NCBI GenBank assembly: GCA_946807835.1
Contig: OX327700.1
Location: 28,308,001 to 28,372,000 of the forward strand
Source: Ailanthus altissimus
Lineage: Eukaryota > Streptophyta > Magnoliopsida > Sapindales > Simaroubaceae
Length of the DNA stretch: 64,000 nt
Direction: 5' to 3'
The notes under the pieces are model-generated. The model had not been told where the DNA came from. It was given only the letters and a program-made list of their open reading frames with translations, and did no database searches. Shown here one piece after another: positions 37,183-49,139 of the stretch (its first letter is position 1; each line of letters starts with the position of its first letter). The translations under genes and the position numbers were made by a program.

Positions 37183-37865
37183 CAATGACAAATAAAATAA
37201 TTTAGGTTCTCAATTTAGGCAGTGGGTGAAGGCCTTTAAAAGTGGGGTTTTGCGGTCCTGGAAAAAGAATGATGGCTTTATAGCTTTGTGACAGAAGAAG
37301 GTAAGCTAAGGATCTTGAAAAAAAATTATTATTTTCATTTTCTTCTTCCAGTACTTGTTCCAATCCCCAAAAAAAACTGCACATTTCCTGCATTTGGAAT
37401 CAAACAGATTGAATTTTGAAAGCTGTGAAATGGGGCTTTGATCCTTATATAAGGCTGTTTATCAGTAACTGCAGAAAAGGTAGCAGATGGAAAACAGAAG
37501 AAGCCCCAAAAGAAACAAAAATGCATACAATATTTCAAAGTAATAGTTGCTACAGAAAATCAGAGATAAAAATAAATACAATTTCCTTTCTACAATTCGT
37601 ACAACAATAATTGATTGCATTACCCCCAATAATTAAAAGGGCTCTTTACAGCAACAAAAACACAATCGAGCTAAAGCAAAAATGGTGATTCTCAATGTAA
37701 AATTATTGAATCATCGACACAATTTAAAATTAACGTCCCCTCTAAATCCCAAAAATAAATAATTCGGCTGCTTTTTGTCGCCAAGTTCAATTCACGGTAT
37801 AATTAATTAAAAGAAAAAAAACCCAAAAATGAAAAAGGAAAAAAAAGGGGCAAAAACAAAACCAA

Positions 37866-39161
37866 TTATACTCGTACCAATAGATACAACAATCCTATAC
37901 AACACAGAGCAGCAACGACAACGCAGCTCCTTCTCCTTTGTGCGTCAGCTCCTGATCTCATGTCTTCGTGGAAACCAGGCGGGGATGACAAATGCGAAGA
38001 TGGCCCAACTAATCCAGGTGAATTCTCAGGCGATGGTGAAATACCCGGCGGCTGAGCGCTGCTGCCCATCCCTTCATTTCCCGGCTTCGTCGGGACCCCT
38101 GACTCCTTGCCGAAAAACTCCCTCGGCAGTAAAACCTCTGATACCCCGAAAATCGCCAGCGGATTCTGATCGAAAACCGTTTGCGTCACTGATGCTTGAA
38201 CCAGCCCCGTATCGATTGCCACTGAACCGTTCACACGAGAAATGTTTAACGTAAATCGACCGGCACCCATATCTTCCGTCGCCAATGTCGGCTGGACCGG
38301 GTTCACTATCGACTCCAGCGAACCAAGCGGATAATAAGAATGTAACACGTGAAATTTTAACACCACTGCCTTTTTATCAGCTGGCAAAGATTGAAGCTTT
38401 ACGTTATTGGGCAGATCTGCAAATGCGAGATCGGTGGGGACAAAGAGAGTGATTCCGGCGCCTCCCTCGTCGGCCTCGAACTCTTCGACGACGCCGGAGG
38501 CGGACAGCATCGAGGCCGCGACGTTGAAATTGTGGCCGTCGATTAAGGCCTTGGTGATATTGAGGCCGAGCGGGGGCCGAGTCTCGGAGGCCATGAGATC
38601 AAAGCCGTAGGGGACTAAGAGGGAGTTGATTGCCAAAACTGTGATGTTGTAAGGTAGGGTTTTGACGATGGACAAAACGGTGGCGTTTGAGGGCGAGTAA
38701 GGGGCGGGCGAGTGAATGGTGATTGTGTTGGTGGCGGGGTTGCGGCTTATGTTGACGGAGCCGAAGTTGGAGGACGCACGGCCGGTGGTTTGAAAGAGCG
38801 TGGTGACTAGGACGCCAGTGAACGGGATCGCGTGGAGGTCGGACCAGGAGAAGTACTGGAGGAGGACGTGGTAGCGAAGGAGGTCGGCGAGGGAGGAGGG
38901 AGAGAGGCGGCGCGTGAAGTCCACGGTGGAGGTTAGATAAGAGTTTGGTACGGCGAGGATGGTGAGGGGGGAGCGGTGGGAGAGGTCGGCGGCGGCGGCG
39001 GAGTTGGAGGAGAAGAGGGCGGAGAATGTGGAGAGGTCGGGGTAGGGGGAGAGGAGGTCGGTGATGTTGAGGGCAAAAATGGGAGTGGCGAAGAGGAGTA
39101 AAAAGGTAAGAATGGCAGGGGTAAAATGGGAAATGTGGGTGGGTTTTAAGGCCATGACCAT
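37866..39161 (-). CDS. FLA4: Fasciclin-like arabinogalactan protein, FLA4/SOS5 type, 431 aa
   Basis: Single-exon gene. The N-terminus MVMALKPTHISHFTPAILTF, followed by LLLFATPIFA, is a signal peptide, with cleavage expected near residue 30. Met3 is an equally plausible start. The first fasciclin domain (about 32-185) contains LTILAVPNSYL and LLRYHVLLQYFS. The second (about 200-350) contains FNVAASMLSASGVVEEFE, ITLFVPTDLAF and LKFHVLHSYYPLGSLES, with the H2-type motif intact. Several N-glycosylation sequons are present, including NISRVNGS. A Pro/Ser-rich arabinogalactan stretch (about 355-405, PPGISPSPENSPG) precedes a basic RRRS and a hydrophobic tail (CVVVAALCCIGLLYLLVRV), as in a GPI-anchor signal. 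Two fasciclin domains of this type and the NITDLLS start match FLA4 (SOS5), a cell-surface proteoglycan in root growth, salt response and seed mucilage. It is intact and GC-rich relative to its surroundings. Confidence 0.93.
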   Translation of the reverse strand: MVMALKPTHISHFTPAILTFLLLFATPIFALNITDLLSPYPDLSTFSALFSSNSAAAADLSHRSPLTILAVPNSYLTSTVDFTRRLSPSSLADLLRYHVLLQYFSWSDLHAIPFTGVLVTTLFQTTGRASSNFGSVNISRNPATNTITIHSPAPYSPSNATVLSIVKTLPYNITVLAINSLLVPYGFDLMASETRPPLGLNITKALIDGHNFNVAASMLSASGVVEEFEADEGGAGITLFVPTDLAFADLPNNVKLQSLPADKKAVVLKFHVLHSYYPLGSLESIVNPVQPTLATEDMGAGRFTLNISRVNGSVAIDTGLVQASVTQTVFDQNPLAIFGVSEVLLPREFFGKESGVPTKPGNEGMGSSAQPPGISPSPENSPGLVGPSSHLSSPPGFHEDMRSGADAQRRRSCVVVAALCCIGLLYLLVRV

Positions 39162-41010
39162 TGCTGTTGTGTTGTCTCTCTCTCGGTCTCTCTAATTGCA
39201 GAGACTGAGGGAGGGAGTGAAGGAGGAAAGCAAGTGAGTGTGATATGTTTGTTAGTAGCGACTTAGCGAGTGAGCAGTGAGTGAAGGAGAATGAGTTCCA
39301 AATGGAAAATGGAGAATGGATCGAGTGAGAGCGCGCTGATGGCGATGTTGATGCATTTTATTTGTTTGTTGTTTTCTTCTTTTTTTTAATTTTTCCTCTA
39401 TAATTCTTTCTATTTACGCGCGTTGGAGGTGCGAGTGAATCCACTCGCCAGTTTCACAGATATCTTCGGACGAGTTTTGTCTCGTGTCATGTAATAAGTA
39501 GCAACTTAGCAAGGCGTGGTTGGTTTGGAAAATTGGAATAATATAATATTATGTAATTCAATTTTGATTAGTTTTTCTAAAGAAAGAAGGAATCTGATTA
39601 CGTTGTTAATTGCGGCAGCATCACGTGGCGAGGAATGGATTAGTAATAATTTAATATTAGATTTAGTTATCTATTCTTTTTTTTTTTTTTCTCGTTTCTA
39701 AATTCTAAACTTCGATTTATGAGTTTGCCTAATCCGTTAATGCAAATTGGTGGCTTTGCATAAAAGAAATTACAATTATCTAGAAATCAGCGTTGAACAA
39801 TCTCGACAGTCATAAATAAAATTTAGTATTAATATTATATGTAAATCTAAATATAAACAATGGAGACACGAAACACTGACATTAATAATAAGGAGAACGT
39901 GTATTTATTTATCAACGTACAAATACAATGATATAATACACTTTCCTGTCATCCCAAGAAACGCAGGGCTTATCAGAATTGGGAAATTAAGAAGAAGAGT
40001 ATAGAAATTGTAGCATATTAATATTGGAATATGGCCTCCTGTTTATAAAGGCATATTCATTGAGAAACAAAACCCTAAACACTTAAAAAAAACTCTCTCT
40101 AAGTTATACTAAACAGTAGCTGCCAGCCAAACCACATATTCATCTGAGAGGAGGCTACTTCTCTTAGTTTAGGTTTGTTTTCTTGTTTTCTTTATGTGTT
40201 AAGTTGTTTGTTCTTTTTATAAGTGTTGTTTGTAGTTGTATCGTGTTATAAGTGAATGTGTGTATTTTAAATAATTTAAAAATTACACATCTTATATATA
40301 ATGCAACATAAATATAATACACATTAAAATAATCTCATTATACTAATGAGATTATGAGACTCACCTTTAAAATGCACTTTGAATAAGTCTAATTAAAAAT
40401 GTGGTGGACTTTTTCAAACTAAAATAGTAACTTTTTATTCGAAATTAATAAAGCAACTCTCGCTTCAAAAATGATCTCTTAAATTTGATGAAACAACTCT
40501 TACTTCTTAATCTTTTAGAATTTAACTATATTTATATGTTTATACTTTTGTTCCTTTTATTTTTTTTATTCAATTCAAATGTAACGAATCCTATTTATAG
40601 GATTCTTAGTCGCCCATAAAAATAATGAAAACAAACAGGTGAACAGTCAAATTACACGCATGACAAGGTATGAAAATTGTCTTGTCATGCTTGCTAATAA
40701 AATAAAATATTGCTAGTGAATTTTGAAGCAAAGTAGTATTTTTAACTAATTACCTTATCATACTTGTTAAATAAAATAAAATATTATTGACGAATTTTGA
40801 AGCAAAGTAATATTCTTAACTAATTCATATATAATCGAGTCATACTAAAAGAAAAGCATGACAATGCTTATATGTAAACTTAACAAAAAAAAGTTGCAGC
40901 GCGTGGTTTCATTTAAAAAAATTTATTAATTTTCAAATTATTTATCCAATTAGAAAATGTCACCATTTGAAAATATACTAAATTTATAAATAATATATCA
41001 ATTACGGTTA
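39162..41010. other. 5' flank of FLA4 and intergenic DNA
   Basis: Immediately upstream of the FLA4 start the plus strand reads TCTCTCTCTCGGTCTCTC (GA-rich in the gene's sense), followed by purine-rich sequence, a likely 5' UTR and promoter. Beyond about 39400 it is AT-rich with no gene seen. Confidence 0.4.
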
Positions 41011-41405
41011 ATTAATATATTTAAATAAAATAATAATTATTTTATTTTAAAAATAATTATATTTATTAATATTTAATTTAACACTTATACAAATTATTAG
41101 TATAATTTAAAACATATATTATATAGATAAAAGTGTCAAATCTCACTTACCACAATTTTAAATTTAACAATTAAACTTTAATTACTCCACAAGAAACTAT
41201 AAAGTAAATAATTAATTTAATTTAAATAAAATAATTATTATTTTATTTAAATCGTAGTTATATCTATCAATGTCCAATTTAGTACCCATATAAATTATTG
41301 GCACAATTTAAGACATATAATAGGTAGATAAAAGTGTTAAGTTTCACTTAACATAATTTTAGGTTTAACAATTAAACTTTAGCTACTCCCCGAAAGATTC
41401 TTAAA
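41011..41405. repeat. Direct tandem duplication of about 200 bp
   Basis: The segments starting at 41011 and 41211 run in parallel. Shared features are ATTAAT..TTAAATAAAATAAT, the pair TTAGTATAATTTAA / TTGGCACAATTTAA, TAGATAAAAGTGT, and TTTAACAATTAAACTTTA followed by GCTACTCC or ATTACTCC. The second copy ends near 41405. The unit is non-coding. Confidence 0.7.
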
Positions 41406-41419
41406 TAAATTCGTATTTT

Positions 41420-42580
41420 TTAAAACTTCTCAGATCAAATAATTTGATTCAGTATGCTGCCCACGTGCTCAACGCGTACACTTCATATAGTGAAACTCCC
41501 TAAACTTACACTTATTTTGACTCACAGAACATTTCTATAAGTTCATAATTGATGCCCCCCACACGTTATGGATAATACAAAATGGCGAGCTAAACCATAC
41601 AAGTTGATGTTAATCCTTATTCGTACAATCCCTACATCATTAATATCCTGAAAAAGTGGAGACATAAATTAATAGCGTCAAGTTCCCTATTACTCAACCA
41701 TAAACTTATTTCTTTTGATTCGTATTCCAATAAATAATATATGCAAATTCATTTGCAATATTATTTACTCTACAGGAAACTCTTTATCGAGTTAAATGTT
41801 TATAGCCATAAGACTTCTTAGAATACAATTTTAAAGTATCTAGATATTTAACTCACCCATATGAGCTAACGGATCCCATATCTATACACACCAAACTCCA
41901 TAAGCATCAGGCCATACCCAGCGATACCCAACGTTCAGACCATGAAAGGTCTCTGACATGTGTGAAACCTAAGTATAGTGGATCACTCATAAGCCCGCCA
42001 TGATGTTCAGTTCTAGGGACCACGAATACTACTCAACTTATGAAGACCCCTCCACTGACGGATTTATGAAAAATTTATTGAAAGTCTTCATTGAGTCTAG
42101 TTCAGTATCCAATCCTTATTAAATACATGTATATCTATATGAGTTTCAGTAAACTCATGGTTTGTTAAGATCAATTATCTGGACTATCCAAATATAGATA
42201 TACACTGATCTATATAAATCGGTTCCATTCTATAAACCCTGCATTGATGAAAATAGATCAGAAACATTTAATTTAAGAACATATTTACACAATGATATTT
42301 CTTAGCAACGCTTGTAACTATTTATAACTATGTCATTACAAGTATATTCTCAGGTCTTTATCCCATTTCAGACAAGGTTCTAACTGTTTAGATTTGATCT
42401 AAAGTCTTTTAGATGAATATTATATCCGACATGTTACAAGCATCTTACCTAATAAAATTAATTAGCGATTTAATAAAATATTTATTTATTACATAAGTAT
42501 GAAAATACAATATTCATACAAAATTAGAATGAAAAATAAGCACAAATTTCAATACTTTTTTATTTTTTATTTAGGCCATG
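41420..42580 (-). repeat. Probable retroelement LTR remnant on the minus strand
   Basis: Non-coding, moderately GC-richer block. At about 42434 the minus strand begins TGTCGGATATAATATTCATC, which resembles the start of the LTR at 1198 (TGTTAGACATATAATG). The rest has the mixed composition of a Copia LTR. The opposite boundary and target duplication were not found, so class and limits are tentative. Confidence 0.35.
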
Positions 42581-45249
42581 TGGCTTCTATTTTCCTCCCC
42601 TTTTGCCTACGATGGCTTTTCTCCGCTTTGGTTTGAAATCGTCGCCATAAAGACAACATGTGGCGTCTACGCTAGATGTGCACCTCTCGTCGCCACGTCC
42701 CCTAATAGCCAAGTAGATCTTGACCTCCGCTATTTGAGTTGACGCATTTTTTTTGTGTTAATGATTTTCTCCTTCGCCAGAGCTTGTTGGAGTTTTGTTA
42801 TTTCTGCGTATTCTCTTACCGTCCTCCCTCCAACCGCCATGCAATTTAGTAGCCTATCCCGTGGACGCTGATCTTGCAAGGTTTGGTTTAGTCAATTACG
42901 AAATACAATAAGCCATCATCATAATTTTCTCCTTTTGCTTTGCCCGTCCATAGTTGGATCCGAGCCATATCTACATTCCCACCATGGATTCACGAGTGTT
43001 TATGTGTTGGGTGTTTGGTATATTAAGTTTTTGGATAGTACTTTAATTATATAATAGAGTAGGGGTACCATTATAATCTATCTCTTATGTGATGGTAGAT
43101 TTTTGTGTAATAATTTTTATATGTGAGGTAGATATTCTTTTTTGTAAGATTAAATTTTTTAGATGTAAGGATTGAATATTTTCATTTGTAATAAAGGAAG
43201 ATATTTTTATTTGGGATAGGTTATATTATGAGACTTTATTGTATTTTCGTTTATTAAAAAAATAGATTTAAATGAGCTACAAAATTTTATTTAATCTCTG
43301 TGAATCATTTCAATAATTATCTGCATATTAATAAACATATTATGTAATAATGTGAAATTATTTATAATATTACATTTAAAATTATATATAGAATATGAAC
43401 TTGATAGGCAGTTCAATACTGAAGAGGGTAATACGGTAATATTGGGTGGGGGGCCTGATCTTTTATAATCGAATCTAAGTGGTTGGACGGTGGCTAAGAC
43501 AAAAATCACCGTCAATAAGTGGAGAGTAAGCCTACCCGCTTCCGCTTTCCTTATTTAATAAAAGAATCGGAGTGTGTGTACGGTCGTAAAACTAATAGCC
43601 TTTGTCAATGTGGTGCCCGATGACCCATTGTTGATCTTGGCTTTCTGTGTCAAGCCTCTACAAGGTCGTCAATTTTAATATGCTTCAATTCAAAGCGCCC
43701 TCCTCACCACTCACCGTAAAATGCAACAAGCAAATTCTAAGTACCTTTATAATCATTTACGTTACCAGAAAGTGGATGGGTTTTTCAAATTGAAGAAAAT
43801 CAAAAGTAAATTGAATCCAATTAATTCATTTATAATATATGCTTCAACTACATCAAAGTCGTTGATAATGGTGTTTCAATCAAAATCACAGTAGATGCAA
43901 TACGAATTTGGTATGAAATACTAAAGAGTTACATAGTAGAAGGGCAAAAAGATGCTGCCCCAACCAGTAAACAGTGAGTTCTGTTGCTTTCTGTATAAAA
44001 TTATGAATAAATTAGTGTTCACATAGGAACAACAAAATCAATTTTCTTAAAGAGCAACTTGCGTTTGAATCTCCGCAAACAGAAAGCAAAAACCAGGCCT
44101 TCACATTGGGTTATGTTAACATATATATGTAATGCCCAGGCCAATCTTCTCCAACATTACCTCCAGCAATGCATTTATGCAAAAGGTTGCCTAAATTATT
44201 TGTTTCATTAAAAGTGTTATTTGGAAAAAAACAGAGAACTTTTACTGGGTGGAATGATCCGTCCAACTAAAAACACTGGAAAGTGGGAAATAGAATCAAG
44301 CTGGAACTTGGGCTCACACTTTTGATTTTGGCCCTTTGGGCCTACATGGGCTTATCAATGGGTTTTTCACGGTTGGTAAATAAAAAAATGTCTTATGTTA
44401 GTAACGTTAGTAACTTTACCATTTCGCACAACCACCTACTATCGAGTTGTGTTTTGGGCAGTGGATTGTCACATCCTCGAGGTTTGATTTAAGTGTTCAA
44501 AAGATTCCTGTAATTTGTAAATTATTCTGACAACCTTCGTTCGTTATAATTACAGTTGATTTGGATAAATATAAAAATATTTTGGTATATTTAACTATAC
44601 ATGGATGCGAGGCAAAATAAAATAGATTTTAATATTTATTTTAATTTATTAATTAAAAGTTGTTATTTGATAGAAAAAAATTAAAATAAAAAAAAGTTAC
44701 CCGCTATTGCCAATCGACTTTTTTCCAATGCTTGAAAATTTTTACTGCAACGAATCAATTTGATGTAAATATTACTTAATTATATTTGTTATAATCTACA
44801 AAATAAAGAGGTCTTTTCCAATAAAAGAGCAATGTATAATGGCTTAAAAAGGTGAAGAGGTTAACAAATACTATTATCTCACTATTAAACGATTGTGCAA
44901 TAATTTATACTATCATTATTATTAGAATTAATCAGCTATAATATTGTTGAATGTTGTGATATTGCAAGTCATTACGCTGCCATATGACAATAAATCGGTA
45001 GTGGCTATCGACCTCTTCATTATATTTAATTGTCATCAAATTGTTTTTTTAATTTAAAAATTATTATATTATTATGTAGATTAAAAACTTTAAAATTTTA
45101 TTATATAAATATTGATTCTAATTACAATCGTAATTATAATAATAATTATAATGATGATCATCTTTTTTTTAATTATTTATTTAAGTAAAATATAAATTTT
45201 AAAAAATTAATATTAAATATATAAACTTACTAAATTCAATAGTACTCTT
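42581..45249. other. Intergenic, no gene seen
   Basis: The patch at 42590-43010 is less AT-rich but shows no recognisable coding feature. The open frame at 44283-44492 has no family features. The rest is AT-rich. Confidence 0.5.
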
Positions 45250-45861
45250 TGTTGGAACATTTACACAGAAAAGATTTCATCTTTAAATATTTAAGAATTA
45301 TAAAAAATTACACATAATAAAATAGAGATAACAATCAAAATACACATGGCACAAAAATATATGTGGTTTGACAAAGAATATTAAATATATGAGTGTTCAA
45401 ACACTCATTGAGCTTCTATTCTCTCTCTTATTAATGCATATTTAATATTTTTCTAATTTATGGCATCCTAATGGCAAAATAATAGTTTTATATAAGTTTT
45501 AAAACGTACCTTAATAACCTATAACGAGTTAGAATAGGAGTTCATGTGTAAAGAAATTTAAACATTACTAAAGAATGAAAAAAAAAAATACTTAAAACTG
45601 AAACTTAGCGTGTGGTCCAGTCTTAATGCTGCGGCTTAGCCAGGGTTGGGCCGCGACGTGTAGTCATTGCCCAAGTCAGGACTGCGACCCCAAGACCTAG
45701 AGATGCATCCTTAAGGCATTTTGAGCCCCTTCTTACTTTCAACTTTTTTGTTTCCATCCTTTTCTCGTATGTTCTTCGCATTTTCGACCTCTATTATTTT
45801 TTCATTGGTTTCTGACTTAAAATCACACTCAAACATAATTTTTAATCATCAAATTCTAACA
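45250..45861 (-). repeat. 3' LTR of the Copia element (left on plus)
   Basis: Begins TGTTGGAACATTTACAC and ends CATCAAATTCTAACA on plus. It carries a GC island (ATGCTGCGGC, GGGCCGCGACG) near 45630-45660 and the shared phrase CTTAAAACTGAAACTT. Its right 29 bp are included in the internal tandem unit. Confidence 0.8.
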
Positions 45862-46318
45862 AACCTCACATTGATTCAAAATCACTAAAAAGCATTTTAA
45901 GATCTATCTATTCCTCATCACACGCTCAATTATTTAATGGTGATCTAGTTAAGTCTTTACACATACTTAACTCCACTAAGGACAATGACTTAAATCTTCA
46001 AAGATCCAAATACATCACATCTCAGATAGCTTTGTTATAATTTTTCGTGTCACTCTTAACTCCATGACCATAATACCTTAGTAGCTGAAATTTATCCATG
46101 CCAACGACATCTTTACTATAAATTCTCTTTCGACATCTTTTACTCAAGTGAATTACTCTCAAATGTTGCATCTTGGACTACATCCCTTCAACATCATATG
46201 TTAAACTACATACAATATTCCCATTCAATACATACAACCTATTGTGTTTCTCACATTTCATTATCACCATAGACCTTTTAAACACATTTTCAGTATTATT
46301 TTTGTTTTCGACTTTGAA

Positions 46319-46534
46319 TTAATATCCCGCCTGATTTAGCTTACTCAAGGATACCAGGTTCCTCTTAACACCAGGAACATATCTTATACTAAATAACTCC
46401 TTAATTTTTTCATCATTCATTCTTAATCTTATACTACCAATCATATTGGCCTTACGAGCTATATCACTACCTATTAACACATTTTCCCTATTAATGGACC
46501 TATAATTGATAAATAAAAATCTATCAGAACACAT
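46319..46534 (-). pseudogene. Copia protease/pre-integrase fragment, tandem copy 1
   Basis: The frame encodes MCSDRFLFINYRSINRENVL, then GSIRLRMNDEKIKELF and VPGVKRNLVSLSKLNQAGY. This is the stretch between the Copia protease active site and the GAG-pre-integrase domain. Just upstream the frame has SSGSFYM where DSG-x-x-H-M is expected, so the catalytic Asp is lost. Confidence 0.85.
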
Positions 46535-47089
46535 ATAGAAACTACCACTAGAATTAAATATTAATTATTAGCATACTTTCTATCAGAACACATTAAATTA
46601 TTAGCATAATTTTTAATCATCAAATTCTAACAAACTTCACATTGATTCAAAATCACTAAAAAGCTTTTTAAGATCTATCTATTCCTCATCACACGCTCAA
46701 TTATTTAATGGTGATCTAGTTAAGTCTTTACACATACTTAACTCTACTAAGGACAATGACTTAAATCTTTAAAGATCCAAATACATCACATCTCAGATAG
46801 CTTTGTTATAATTTTTCGTGTCACTCTTAACTCCATGACCATAATACCTTAGTAGCTGAAATTTATCCATGCCAACAACATCTTTACTATAAATTCTCTT
46901 TCGACATCTTTTACTCAAGTGAATTACTCTCAAATGTTGCATCTTGGACTACATCCCTTCAACATCATATGTTAAACTACATACAATATTCCCATTCAAT
47001 ACATACAACCTATTGTGTTTCTCATATTTCATTATCACCATAGACCTTTTAAACACCTTTTCAGTATTATTTTTGTTTTCGACTTTGAA

Positions 47090-47305
47090 TTAATATCCTG
47101 CCTGATTTAGCTTACTCAAGGATACCAGGTTCTTCTTAACACCAGGAACATGTCTTATACTAAATAACTCCTTAATTTTTTCATCATTCATTCTTAATCT
47201 TATACTACCAATCATATTGGCCTTACGAGCTATATCACTACCCATTAACACATTTTCCCTATTAATGGACCTATAATTGATAAATAAAAATCTATCAGAA
47301 CACAT
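47090..47305 (-). pseudogene. Copia protease/pre-integrase fragment, tandem copy 2
   Basis: Same frame as copy 1 with Ile to Met, Tyr to His and Arg to Lys changes (NVLMGSD, RHVPGVKKN). It is part of the second 771-bp unit. Confidence 0.85.
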
Positions 47306-47860
47306 ATAGAAACTACCACTAGAATTAAATATTAATTATTAGCATACTTTCTATCAGAACACATTAAATTATTAGCATAATTTTTAATCATCAAATTCTA
47401 ACAAACTTCACATTGATTCAAAATCACTAAAAAGCTTTTTAAGATCTATCTATTCCTCATCACACGCTCAATTATTTAATGGTGATCTAGTTAAGTCTTT
47501 ACACATACTTAACTCTACTAAGGACAATGACTTAAATCTTTAAAGATCCAAATACATCACATCTCAGATAGCTTTGTTATAATTTTTCGTGTCACTCTTA
47601 ACTCCATGACCATAATACCTTAGTAGCTGAAATTTATCCATGCCAACAACATCTTTACTATAAATTCTCTTTCGACATCTTTTACTCAAGTGAATTACTC
47701 TCAAATGTTGCATCTTGGACTACATCCCTTCAACATCATATGTTAAACTACATACAATATTCCCATTCAATACATACAACCTATTGTGTTTCTCACATTT
47801 CATTATCACCATAGACCTTTTAAACACCTTTTCAGTATTATTTTTGTTTTCGACTTTGAA

Positions 47861-48076
47861 TTAATATCCTGCCTGATTTAGCTTACTCAAGGATACTAGG
47901 TTCTTCTTAACACCAGGAACATGTCTTATACTAAATAACTCCTTAATTTTTTCATCATTCATTCTTAATCTTATACTACCAATCATATTGGCCTTACGAG
48001 CTATATCACTACCCATTAACACATTTTCCCTATTAATGGACCTATAATTGATAAATAAAAATCTATCAGAACACAT
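47861..48076 (-). pseudogene. Copia protease/pre-integrase fragment, tandem copy 3
   Basis: The protein is identical to copy 2 at the amino-acid level; at least one silent difference exists (TACTAGG against TACCAGG). Copies 2 and 3 are therefore the most recent pair. Confidence 0.85.
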
Positions 48077-48407
48077 ATAGAAACTACCACTAGAATTAAA
48101 TATTAATTATTAGTATACTTTCCTTCAAAAGCTATCAAATACAATATTATAGTTATTCTCATAAACTATTGCAATATTACATTTATTTTTTATTATTCTT
48201 TGTAGCCTTTCTTTTTTAACAATTCTTTATGAAGTGTCATTCTTTCTTATAATTATAACACTTTCTGACTTTGTTCTTTGAATGATTATTTTTCTCATCT
48301 CTATTCTTAGCTCTTCCTTTTGCAGTCAAGATCACTGTACTATTAAGCTCTGATATTTTTCCCAATTCTTTTAGAGTTTATATTTGTGAGGCGTTATGAT
48401 TGAATAA

Positions 48408-48425
48408 CCTTAACTCTAATACTAA
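48408..48425 (-). other. Copia primer-binding site (initiator tRNA-Met type)
   Basis: The minus strand reads TTAGTATTAGAGTTAAGG directly after the LTR end. This is a decayed form of the TGGTATCAGAGC site used by most plant Copia elements. Confidence 0.7.
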
Positions 48426-49139
48426 TGTTGGGATTTTATGCCCAGAAGTCTTCACATACAAATATTCAAAAATTGTGAAATATCACATAAAATAAAATAG
48501 AAATAATAATTAAAACACACAAAGTACAAATAATATACGAGATCTTAACTTCTTTTATTACTAAATGATTACCAATGAACTACTTAATGACCACAAAGAT
48601 AATTCAAGAGATAATAAGATAGAACAAGCTTTTCAAGGGTCTACACAACACCTCTTATACACTTAGTATTTAAGGCTTCTTATATAATATTCTCTCATAC
48701 ACTAATTGCTCAAACACATGAGCATTCTATTATTTCTTTTGTTGATGCATCTTTTATGCTTTTTGATACATGATACCTTAATAATTAACAAGAGTTTATA
48801 TAGGCTTTAAAATGTCTATAAAAACTTTATTTGAGTTGTATTAGAAGTCCACGCATAAAAGAATCTAAATACAACTAAAAAATTAAAAAAAAGCACTTAA
48901 AACTGAAACTTGGTGCCGCGGTGCCATTGTAGCTCAGACTCAATGCCACGGCTTGACTTGCTTGGGGCTGCGGCCCTAAAACCTGGAGATACATTCCTTG
49001 CACATTCCGAGCCTATCATTACTTTCGGCTTTTCATTTCAATTTCTTTCTCGTATGTTTATTATATTTTTAATTTCGTGTAATTTTTTTATTAATTTTCG
49101 ACTCAAAATCATACTATTTTAAATCACTAAATTTCAATA
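48426..49139 (-). repeat. 5' LTR of the Copia element (right on plus)
   Basis: Begins TGTTGGGATTTTATGCC and ends near AAATTTCAATA on plus. Shares CTTAAAACTGAAACTTGGTG-type sequence and a GC island (GTGCCGCGGTGCC, GGGGCTGCGGCCC) with the partner LTR. The open frame at 48910-49122 lies within it and is not a gene. Confidence 0.8.

Larger units (their letters stand above)
45833..48121 (-). repeat. 771-bp unit in three tandem copies inside the Copia element
   Basis: Copies begin at about 45833, 46604 and 47375 and are near-identical. The third stops about 25 bp short, near 48121. Each unit starts with the LTR edge (TAATTTTTAATCATCAAATTC), runs through the region next to the LTR, and includes one 71-residue open frame (46319-46534, 47090-47305, 47861-48076). 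The junctions between copies hold the extra string TATCAGAACACATTAAATTA. That string is made of two pieces present nearby, ATCAGAACACA and ATTAATTATTAGCATA-like sequence. Copies 2 and 3 share substitutions, such as CCTGCC against CCCGCC and ACATGTCT against ACATATCT, that separate them from copy 1. Confidence 0.95.
45250..49139 (-). mobile_element. Ty1/Copia retrotransposon, defective, interior triplicated
   Basis: The element has two LTRs in direct orientation (45250-45861 and 48426-49139), both starting TGTTGG on plus. A minus-strand primer-binding site complementary to initiator tRNA-Met lies at 48408-48425. The minus-strand coding order next to that site begins with a decayed zinc knuckle at about 48215-48275 (Cys-Tyr-x-Tyr...His...Cys pattern, with a stop). 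A protease/pre-integrase segment follows. Integrase, reverse transcriptase and RNase H are absent. Instead the interior is a 771-bp unit repeated three times, so the element is non-autonomous. The LTRs are well diverged, so the insertion is old. No exact 5-bp target duplication was found. Confidence 0.85.

Noticed and set aside
37829..38254. A 141-aa plus-strand frame
   Set aside because: It is antisense to the FLA4 coding sequence and its extent follows from that gene's base composition.
46319..48076. Three small genes encoding near-identical 71-aa proteins
   Set aside because: They are the same Copia fragment in three tandem copies, not separate genes.
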